Origin: Oscillospiraceae bacterium
GTDB taxonomy: Bacteria; Bacillota; Clostridia; Oscillospirales; Acutalibacteraceae
Direction: 5' to 3'
NCBI GenBank assembly: GCA_028706415.1
Contig: JAQWBK010000037.1
Location: forward strand, 2,710-14,198
Length of the DNA stretch: 11,489 nucleotides
Shown here: positions 1 through 4,154 of the stretch, in pieces
Layout of the letters: every line of letters begins with the position of its first letter
How positions within the stretch are numbered: position 1 is the stretch's first letter
Program-made: the position numbers and the translations under genes
Notes under the pieces: model-generated
What the model was told of the DNA's origin: nothing
The model's input: the letters and a program-made list of their open reading frames with translations, nothing else
Database searches by the model: none

Positions 1-468
1 CAGGGCATTTTTAATAAGTCCACGAAGGACAGGTTGGACAAGCTCGAAGCCATCAAGAGTGATTTAGAGGTCAAAATTATTCAAGAAGAAATGCACAGCC
101 CTTTACTGAAAAGAGAGCATATCACCTTTTGGGTTCACCGTTTCCGTAAGCTGGATATCACGAAAGTAGAGCAAAGACAACGCTTGATTGACAGTTTTGT
201 GAATGGTATCTATCTTTATGACGACCACCTTGTAATTACGTTTAATTATAAAGAGGGAACGAAAACAATTTTCCTTGAGGATATAAACACTGTTGCTGTT
301 TCAAGTACAGCTTTCGGTTCGGATTTGACTGTTTGTGGCGCACCAAAAACAGAAGCACCTGTGGCAACGCCATGGGTGCTTCTGTTTTTTTGTAAGGCTC
401 GGGACTTGAACCGTTGTTCAAAAGCGAAGCGGTCCGGTCAGCATAGGCACCTGAAAATGCATCCCTAA
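1..468 (+). CDS. Large serine recombinase, C-terminal fragment (5' end outside window)
   Basis: The frame is open from base 1, so this is the 3' part of a longer gene and the TTG at 34 need not be a start. The visible protein starts with a charged helical stretch (KDRLDKLEAIKSDLE), followed by the HITFWVHRF and RQRLIDSFVNGIYLYDDHLVITFNYKEG type sequence found in the C-terminal part of large serine recombinases of integrative elements; I split that motif as RQRLIDSFVN and GIYLYDDHLVITF. This family does site-specific strand exchange through an N-terminal catalytic serine, which lies outside the window. The last roughly 40 residues are not typical protein: the frame runs through an intrinsic terminator (345-389) and low-quality sequence before the stop at 466. 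The gene sits next to a tRNA scar, which fits the end of an integrated element. Family assignment is fairly sure; whether the complete gene is functional cannot be seen. Confidence 0.8.
   Translation, partial: QGIFNKSTKDRLDKLEAIKSDLEVKIIQEEMHSPLLKREHITFWVHRFRKLDITKVEQRQRLIDSFVNGIYLYDDHLVITFNYKEGTKTIFLEDINTVAVSSTAFGSDLTVCGAPKTEAPVATPWVLLFFCKARDLNRCSKAKRSGQHRHLKMHP
345..390 (+). terminator. Intrinsic terminator inside the recombinase reading frame
   Basis: A perfect 15-bp inverted repeat (345-359 with 375-389; core ACAGAAGCACC / GGTGCTTCTGT) encloses a second small stem (TGGC 362-365 with GCCA 369-372). It is followed by a run of T ending at 391. This is a strong Rho-independent terminator on the plus strand, and the A-run on the left arm makes it usable in both directions. 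It lies about 80 bases before the stop codon of the recombinase frame. Confidence 0.75.
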
Positions 469-500
469 TATTGTGCCAATGGTGTTTTGGATTGGTAAAG

Positions 501-590
501 CAGGGTTCGAATCCCTCCGTCTTGAACTAAAAAACAAAAATCCCGTCGATTGCTCGACAGGATTTTCATTATTGGCCCGCCCGGAGGGAT
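501..590. repeat. 90-bp perfect direct repeat, copy 1 (tRNA-Arg 3' end plus terminator)
   Basis: Bases 501-590 are identical to 692-781 (offset 191). Read on the minus strand, the copy contains the last 18 bases of tRNA-Arg including CCA (573-590), the hairpin terminator that follows the tRNA (537-566), and an outer segment whose plus strand (GGGTTCGAATCCC) looks like a second tRNA T-arm. The tRNA body is missing here, so this is a truncated duplicate. A duplicated tRNA 3' end is the usual mark of integration at a tRNA gene, so this may be an attachment-site remnant; that role is inference. Confidence 0.85.
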
Positions 591-691
591 ACAGCCGGCT
601 TCGCCGTCTTGCGTCCTTGCGACATAGTCGCTGCGGACTTCGGGGCTAAAAACAGTCCACCGGACTGTTTTCTTTGCGCCCCTCACCCTCT
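591..691. repeat. Structured spacer with three hairpins between the 90-bp repeats
   Basis: This 101-base spacer is rich in nested inverted repeats: GTCC 613-616 with GGAC 635-638 around GCGAC 619-623 / GTCGC 627-631, then GGGGC 642-646 with GCCCC 678-682 around a perfect 10-bp stem 649-658 / 662-671 (AAAACAGTCC / GGACTGTTTT, loop ACC). The density of stems suggests a dispersed palindromic element of the REP/BIME kind, or a structured scar. I see no credible gene in it; the minus-strand frame through 465-857 crosses the tRNA and both repeats and is spurious. Confidence 0.55.
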
Positions 692-781
692 CAGGGTTCG
701 AATCCCTCCGTCTTGAACTAAAAAACAAAAATCCCGTCGATTGCTCGACAGGATTTTCATTATTGGCCCGCCCGGAGGGAT
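692..781. repeat. 90-bp perfect direct repeat, copy 2 (overlaps the intact tRNA-Arg)
   Basis: This copy is identical to 501-590. Its right end (764-781) is the 3' end of the intact tRNA-Arg gene, including CCA, the 3' acceptor strand and part of the T-arm. Identity stops inside the T-arm (782 differs from 591), a place where crossover within a tRNA attachment site is plausible. Confidence 0.85.
728..757 (-). terminator. Intrinsic terminator of tRNA-Arg (second copy at 537-566)
   Basis: The stem is AAAATCC 728-734 with GGATTTT 751-757, one mismatch, then GTCGA 736-740 with TCGAC 745-749 around loop TTGC. On the minus strand it starts 7 bases after the tRNA CCA end and runs into a T-rich tract (721-727 on the plus strand is nearly all A). 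The identical hairpin at 537-566 is part of the other 90-bp repeat copy. Confidence 0.75.
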
Positions 782-840
782 TCGAACCCCCGGCCTTCAG
801 AATCGGAATCTGCTGCGATATCCAGCTTCGCCACGGGCGG
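764..840 (-). tRNA. tRNA-Arg, anticodon CCG, CCA encoded
   Basis: Read on the minus strand from 840 to 764, the gene folds as a full cloverleaf. The acceptor CCGCCCG (834-840) pairs perfectly with 768-774. The D stem is GCGA/TCGC with loop AGCTGGATA. The anticodon stem has four good pairs plus a G-A mismatch at its base, with loop TTCCGAT giving anticodon CCG (reads CGG). The variable loop is AGGCC. The T arm is GGGGG-TTCGAAT-CCCTC with one G-T pair. The discriminator is G, followed by encoded CCA (764-766). Length is 77 with an extra D-loop base. Everything needed for function is present. Its 3' end is duplicated at 573-590, so it is probably an integration target. Confidence 0.93.
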
Positions 841-859
841 GTATTGGTAAAATACAAAA

Positions 860-951
860 CTGACTTGGAATACTAAACTTACATTAGAATAGTAAACTGA
901 CTTGGAATAGTAAGCTAATTTGGAATAACAAGCTGACCGCGGAATAATGAA
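860..951. repeat. Imperfect 18-19 bp tandem repeat, five units
   Basis: Units start at 860, 878, 897, 915 and 933, each near CTgACttGGAATAgtAAG. The first and third are closest; the last carries ACCGCGG, which recurs at 972-980. Spacing is continuous with no unique spacers, so this is a small degenerate minisatellite and not CRISPR. It lies just upstream of the tRNA-Arg gene (which is read leftward), so it would be in the tRNA leader if transcription starts near 960. Confidence 0.7.
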
Positions 952-961
952 ATAGCAGCCG

Positions 962-990
962 AATGTAAAACCGACCGCGGTAAGAGTCAA
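962..990 (-). promoter_or_regulatory. Possible promoter for the tRNA-Arg transcript
   Basis: On the minus strand, TTGACT (985-990) and TACATT (962-967) are separated by 17 bases. The -35 is good and the -10 is only four of six. A transcript would start near 955 and cross the tandem repeats before reaching the tRNA at 840. No better promoter is evident closer to the tRNA. This is a weak call. Confidence 0.3.
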
Positions 991-1103
991 CGATTATTTT
1001 ACACCGTAAAGTGTTGTTTTGCAACCCCAAATTTGACCTTGCGGGAAAAAGTTTGGGTTATTAACATAAAGTATTACTGTTATACCGAATTCACCAGACA
1101 TCA

Positions 1104-1134
1104 AAAAGACGGGTGCATGCTGCATCCGTCTTTT
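1104..1134. terminator. Strong bidirectional hairpin in an intergenic region
   Basis: AAAAGACGG (1104-1112) pairs with CCGTCTTTT (1126-1134) and, inside it, TGCA (1114-1117) with TGCA (1121-1124), separated by one G/T mismatch. The stem ends in T on either strand, so it could terminate in both directions. No gene directly upstream on the plus strand is visible. Bases 981-1103 and 1135-1175 otherwise hold nothing I can name. Confidence 0.55.
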
Positions 1135-1189
1135 CATGAAAAATATATTGATATTAGCGATTTACCGAATATTTTAAGGAGGCTACACT

Positions 1190-1261
1190 ATACTTAAATT
1201 AACGACTATTCGGCAAGGTTTTAATGAGTGGTTAGCATCGAGACAGGAAAACCATGATTAA
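1190..1261 (+). CDS. Possible 23-residue peptide with ATA start (doubtful)
   Basis: A textbook Shine-Dalgarno AAGGAGG (1176-1182) is followed 7 bases later by ATA, then an open frame of 22 more codons to TAA at 1259 (middle part TTIRQGFNEWLASRQE). No ATG, GTG or TTG stands at the right distance, so the frame either uses a rare AUA start or is a gene whose start was lost by mutation. I do not recognise the peptide. It overlaps the stop of the opposed minus-strand peptide at 1258-1341 by a few bases. Evidence is only the ribosome binding site and spacing. Confidence 0.25.
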   Translation: MLKLTTIRQGFNEWLASRQENHD

Positions 1262-1341
1262 TCCTCAAGCAGAAGAATTAAAATAATGATAAAAAGCAAC
1301 CATGAGCAATCAAGGTCATTAAATAAATTTTTAAGGCACAT
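1258..1341 (-). CDS. Small single-pass membrane peptide, 27 residues
   Basis: On the minus strand, AAAGGGGG (1349-1356) lies 7 bases before ATG at 1341, which opens 27 codons ending in TAA (1258-1260). The peptide starts MCLKNLFNDLDCSW, then has a hydrophobic run LLFIIILILLL and ends in Glu-Asp. The design, a short polar head with two cysteines, one membrane helix and an acidic tail, is that of a genuine small membrane protein. It is too short for standard gene finders. Function is unknown; tiny single-span peptides in Firmicutes include type I toxins, sporulation peptides and membrane-complex regulators, and nothing here separates these. A weak -10 (TATTAT, 1373-1378 minus strand) lies upstream. 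The Shine-Dalgarno quality and clean composition make chance less likely but do not exclude it. Confidence 0.5.
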   Translation of the reverse strand: MCLKNLFNDLDCSWLLFIIILILLLED

Positions 1342-1475
1342 AGTATTACCCCCTTTCATTGGCTCTCGACACATAATATGATTATTTATGACATGTGGTT
1401 ACAACCGAATAATCGTATAATATATTGCATAGGCTAATCCAAGATAATATGTTTTCAGAAAGGAAGCTGTGGAGG

Positions 1476-1673
1476 ATGAAAAATTCGTATTTTGGACAGC
1501 CAAAAAGCCGCAGTTACAGGCCGGATAGCGATTGGGAGATAGCAGAAGAGATATCGCCCGATCCTTTTTCGGAAGTAGAACACACCCGTATACATGCCAG
1601 ACGCTTTAAATACCCGAAAAATCATTCTGGTATGAAAAACCAAGAAAACAAGAAAAATATTGAGCAAACATGA
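1476..1673 (+). CDS. Hypothetical 65-residue hydrophilic protein
   Basis: ATG at 1476 opens 65 codons to TGA at 1671. The product (MKNSYFGQPKSRSYRPDSDW at the start) is charged, with no membrane segment, signal peptide or motif I recognise, an acidic middle (WEIAEEISPDPFSEVE) and a basic Lys/Asn-rich tail. AAAGGA (1459-1464) sits 11 bases upstream and GGAGG abuts the ATG directly. The frame also runs back to an ATG at 1449 and a start near 1425. A TATAAT at 1416-1421 could be a -10 but lacks a matching -35. It lies just before the ctsR promoter, which argues for an independent unit. It could be a decayed gene; confidence is limited. Confidence 0.4.
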   Translation: MKNSYFGQPKSRSYRPDSDWEIAEEISPDPFSEVEHTRIHARRFKYPKNHSGMKNQENKKNIEQT

Positions 1674-1717
1674 GATAATCAAGAATAAACGGCTAAATAA
1701 ATAAAATATAAAGAAAA

Positions 1718-1750
1718 ATTGACCATTTTTGACTTTGACTAAGTTTGACC
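1718..1750 (+). promoter_or_regulatory. Tandem CtsR operators overlapping the ctsR promoter -35
   Basis: CtsR is known to bind a directly repeated heptad (A/G)GTCAAA spaced by three bases. On the opposite strand this reads TTTGACC-NNN-TTTGACC. Two copies are seen: ATTGACC-ATT-TTTGACT (1718-1734) and TTTGACT-AAG-TTTGACC (1734-1750), sharing base 1734. The second covers the -35 hexamer TTGACT at 1735-1740, so bound CtsR should exclude RNA polymerase. Confidence 0.88.
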
Positions 1751-1764
1751 AATGCGGTTATAAT
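1735..1764 (+). promoter_or_regulatory. Sigma-A promoter of the ctsR-mcsAB-clpC operon
   Basis: TTGACT (1735-1740), an 18-base spacer and TATAAT (1759-1764). The expected start is near 1771, which gives a leader of about 180 bases before ctsR. The -35 is embedded in the CtsR operators. Confidence 0.85.
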
Positions 1765-1774
1765 GTAGTCGGTA

Positions 1775-1791
1775 AGTCAGGGAAGGTCAGT
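1775..1791 (+). promoter_or_regulatory. Possible third, degenerate CtsR operator at the transcription start
   Basis: AGTCAGG-GAA-GGTCAGT is a heptad pair with the CtsR spacing of three, in the opposite orientation to the upstream pair. Both heptads keep the (A/G)GTCA core but lose the A-rich end. It lies just after the -10, where a bound repressor would also block initiation. Confidence 0.4.
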
Positions 1792-1819
1792 TTACTATTA
1801 TTATATAATATAACTTGAT

Positions 1820-1918
1820 TAATTCCGATTATAAACATGCCAACAGAACCGTGACAGCCATTCTGCCCGGTTGTCGGGGCTGTGTTGGCCGGAATGCTTC
1901 TTATTGAAATTAGTATAA
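1820..1918 (+). other. Structured leader of ctsR with a repeat-derived outer arm
   Basis: The operon leader contains an elaborate hairpin: GCCAAC 1839-1844 with GTTGGC 1884-1889, then ACAGCC 1854-1859 with GGCTGT 1878-1883, and CCCG 1866-1869 with CGGG 1875-1878. There is no T-tract, so it is not an obvious terminator. Its left edge TAATTCCGATTATAAA (1820-1835) recurs exactly at 6804-6819 in the palindrome after clpC, and its right edge contains ATTAGTATAA, the complement of TTATACTAAT also found there. It may be a miniature repeat element that now serves as leader; function unknown. Confidence 0.45.
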
Positions 1919-1950
1919 GCAATAGTAGAGATAATAAAGGAGAATAAAAA

Positions 1951-2409
1951 ATGCGATTAAGCGACGAGATTGCTGCCTATATTCTACACATGATGGAAAG
2001 TGCGGGTGATGGGGAAGCCGAGCTTAAGCGTAATGAGCTTGCCGAGGAGCTTGGATGCGTACCCAGCCAGATTAATTATGTATTAACCTCTCGTTTTTCC
2101 CCGGAGCAGGGGTATATTGTTGAAAGCAGACGGGGCGGGGGCGGATACATTAGGGTACGACGGGTAAAGTTGGATAGTGGGGTATCTCCGTTTATGCATA
2201 TCGTAAATGCGGTGGGTTACTCTTTAAATGCAGCCTCGGCACAGGCAATAATTGAGAACCTGCTATATCAGCAGATTGTGTCTCCAAGCTCTGCGCGTAT
2301 AATGTTGGCCGCTCTGTCGGATCAAGCATACCGTGATGTATCTGTGGAGCAGCGTGATAAGCTCAGAGCAAGCCTGTTAAAGCAGATGCTGACCGCACTT
2401 ATTACTTAG
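1951..2409 (+). CDS. ctsR: CtsR, transcriptional repressor of class III heat-shock genes
   Basis: The 152-residue protein matches CtsR in length and sequence. The N-terminal winged helix-turn-helix covers about residues 1-75, with a recognition region near LGCVPSQINYVLTSRF and the wing ESRRGGGGYIRV (residues 59-69), whose tetraglycine loop and preceding arginine are the hallmark of the family. In studied Bacilli this loop senses heat and an arginine next to it is phosphorylated by McsB. The C-terminal half is helical and serves dimerisation. CtsR represses genes for Clp ATPases and proteases, including its own operon. ATG at 1951 has AAAGGAG (1938-1944) six bases upstream. It is the first gene of the operon and its operators lie at 1718-1750, so autoregulation is expected. 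Confidence 0.97.
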   Translation: MRLSDEIAAYILHMMESAGDGEAELKRNELAEELGCVPSQINYVLTSRFSPEQGYIVESRRGGGGYIRVRRVKLDSGVSPFMHIVNAVGYSLNAASAQAIIENLLYQQIVSPSSARIMLAALSDQAYRDVSVEQRDKLRASLLKQMLTALIT

Positions 2410-2464
2410 TGATTAATGAGATATCTTTTATTCTATTAACATATTAAGGGAAGGATGAAACATT

Positions 2465-2965
2465 ATGTTGTGCCAAAACTGTGAAAAAAACACTGCAACA
2501 ACCTTTATCAAAAAAACAATAAACGGCAACACCAAGGAGTGGCATCTGTGTGCCGAATGTGCATCTAAGCAAGGGTTTGATTCCATGATTAATGGTTTCG
2601 GGTTTGATTTGGGAGATTTCTGGGGGAGCCTGTTTGCCGAACCCTCCACACGCTCAATTGCCGATACCGTCAGATGCGAGGGATGCGGTCATAGCTTCCG
2701 AGAGATTGCCGAATCAGGAAAGGCAGGCTGCCCATCTTGCTATAGGGCGTATTATGATCGTCTTTTACCGTCAATTCAGCGCATTCATGGTAAAACAGGT
2801 CACACCGGAAAGGTTCCGTCAGGTGCAGGTGAAAAGCTTAAAAAGGAAAAGGAAATCGATCATCTGCAAAAGGAGCTGTCGGAATGCATAGCCGACCAGC
2901 AATATGAGAAATGTGCCCAGCTTCGTGACCGTATTCGTGAGCTTGAGGAGGAGGAGAAAAATTGA
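2465..2965 (+). CDS. mcsA: McsA, zinc-binding activator of the arginine kinase McsB
   Basis: The 166-residue protein has four CXXC pairs: C3/C6, C29/C32, C71/C74 and C89/C92, consistent with two zinc-binding modules. A C-terminal UVR-type coiled coil spans about residues 130-163 (IDHLQKELSECIADQQYEKC and on). In the known system McsA binds and activates McsB, acts as adaptor for ClpC and modulates CtsR. It starts 55 bases after ctsR. The likely ribosome binding site is AAGGGAAGG (2446-2454); an ATG at 2455 abuts that site but is out of frame, so ATG 2465 is taken. It ends 96 bases before the chosen mcsB start. Confidence 0.95.
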   Translation: MLCQNCEKNTATTFIKKTINGNTKEWHLCAECASKQGFDSMINGFGFDLGDFWGSLFAEPSTRSIADTVRCEGCGHSFREIAESGKAGCPSCYRAYYDRLLPSIQRIHGKTGHTGKVPSGAGEKLKKEKEIDHLQKELSECIADQQYEKCAQLRDRIRELEEEEKN

Positions 2966-3061
2966 GAAACTTCAATTTTGATAATATAAAACTTAGCGGT
3001 ATTTTGGCATTCAGCCGGAAAACATACTCAAACTTTCATGTTGGAAGGGATGGTTATTGTA

Positions 3062-4099
3062 ATGAAAAATAATCAAACCAAGAAATGGTATCAGTTAAGC
3101 GGGGAAGAGGGGGATGTGATAATCAGTACCCGAGTACGCCTTGCTCGCAACCTGATTGATGTACCCTTTCCGGCCGGGCTCAGCGATGAGCGAAAACGCG
3201 AAGTATCCCAGAGGGTACGCGAGGCTCTGAAATCCAAAGAAAACTCGGATGAATATGATTATCTCGATATGAGCAATATGTCTTCAAGGGATGCACTATC
3301 AATGGTGGAGCGTCATCTTATCAGCCCCGAATTTTCCCGAGGGGTGGAGGGAAGCACCCTTTTACTTAAAAAGGATGAGTCGGTCAGCATAATGGTCAAC
3401 GAGGAGGATCATATTCGCATTCAGGTTATGCGGCCGGGTATGGACCTTGATGAGGCATATAAAATAGCAGACGGTCTTGATACACTCCTTGATGAACAGC
3501 TCGTTTTTGCCTTTGATGATCGGCTGGGTTATCTGACCCAGTGCCCAACCAATCTGGGAACCGGAATGCGCGCGTCCATAATGATGCATCTGCCCGCCCT
3601 ACATGAAAGAGGAGCAATTCAGCAGATGGCAAATACAGTGTCAAAGCTGGGGCTTACCATAAGAGGGCTGTATGGCGAGGGCAGCAAGCCCGAGGGTGCA
3701 ATTTATCAGCTTTCAAATCAGGTAACCCTGGGTATTTCGGAACAGTCTGCTATTGAAAATCTAAAAGGTATTGCCGCCCAGATTATTCGAGAGGAGCGGG
3801 CAGGTCGAGAAAGGCTCCGCCAAAACCCGAGATTTGAGGATATGGTATGGAGGTCCCTCGGTCTTATGCAAACGGCAAGACTTATATCCCACGACGAGTT
3901 TATGACGCTGATTTCAAATCTGCGTGTGGGGGTGGCACTGGGTATTGTGCCGGATATCGGGATGGATACGATTAGTGGGCTTATCAATGACGCACAGCCG
4001 GCAACCATTATGGCTGCGGCAAGAAAGGATATGGAATCCACCGAGCGTGATATGGAGCGGGCTAACATGGTTCGCGCCAGACTTGAAACTAATAAATGA
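3062..4099 (+). CDS. mcsB: McsB, protein arginine kinase
   Basis: This phosphagen-kinase-like enzyme phosphorylates arginine in proteins, marking them for ClpC-ClpP degradation. From ATG 3062 it has 345 residues. Visible family features: ISTRVRLARN (about residues 21-30) that binds ATP phosphates, EEDHIRIQ (114-121), the catalytic loop YLTQCPTNLGTGMRAS with the conserved cysteine (about 157-172), IRGLYGEGS (about 200-208), and RDMERA (329-334), matching the RDxxRA allosteric phospho-arginine site typical of McsB. In-frame ATGs also exist at 3038 and 3050; 3038 has no ribosome binding site and 3050 abuts GGAAGGG, so 3062, with that motif 12 bases upstream, is preferred. The protein is slightly shorter at the N-terminus than the Bacillus enzyme. 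Confidence 0.95.
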   Translation: MKNNQTKKWYQLSGEEGDVIISTRVRLARNLIDVPFPAGLSDERKREVSQRVREALKSKENSDEYDYLDMSNMSSRDALSMVERHLISPEFSRGVEGSTLLLKKDESVSIMVNEEDHIRIQVMRPGMDLDEAYKIADGLDTLLDEQLVFAFDDRLGYLTQCPTNLGTGMRASIMMHLPALHERGAIQQMANTVSKLGLTIRGLYGEGSKPEGAIYQLSNQVTLGISEQSAIENLKGIAAQIIREERAGRERLRQNPRFEDMVWRSLGLMQTARLISHDEFMTLISNLRVGVALGIVPDIGMDTISGLINDAQPATIMAAARKDMESTERDMERANMVRARLETNK

Positions 4100-4154
4100 C
4101 AGGGCAGGAACGCCCAAAAAACATCAAGAATTCTTCGAGAGGATGGCTATAAAA

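Noticed and set aside
465..857. 130-codon open frame on the minus strand
   Set aside because: It runs through an intact tRNA gene, both 90-bp repeats and two terminators; its amino acids are the translation of structural RNA and palindromes.
860..951. Possible CRISPR array
   Set aside because: Units are only 18-19 bp, imperfect and contiguous with no unique spacers, and there are no cas genes.
760..990. 76-codon open frame on the minus strand with repeated Tyr-Tyr-Ser-Lys
   Set aside because: The repeated residues come from the 18-bp minisatellite, and the frame ends inside the tRNA; no ribosome binding site was found.
1254..1286. Ten-codon frame MINPQAEELK on the plus strand
   Set aside because: Too short to support, with a poor ribosome binding site, and it is antisense to the better-supported 27-residue peptide.
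3924..4154. Upstream extension of clpC in the same frame
   Set aside because: It overlaps the mcsB coding region in another frame and lacks ClpC homology; ClpC similarity starts at MYRFKGF (4155).
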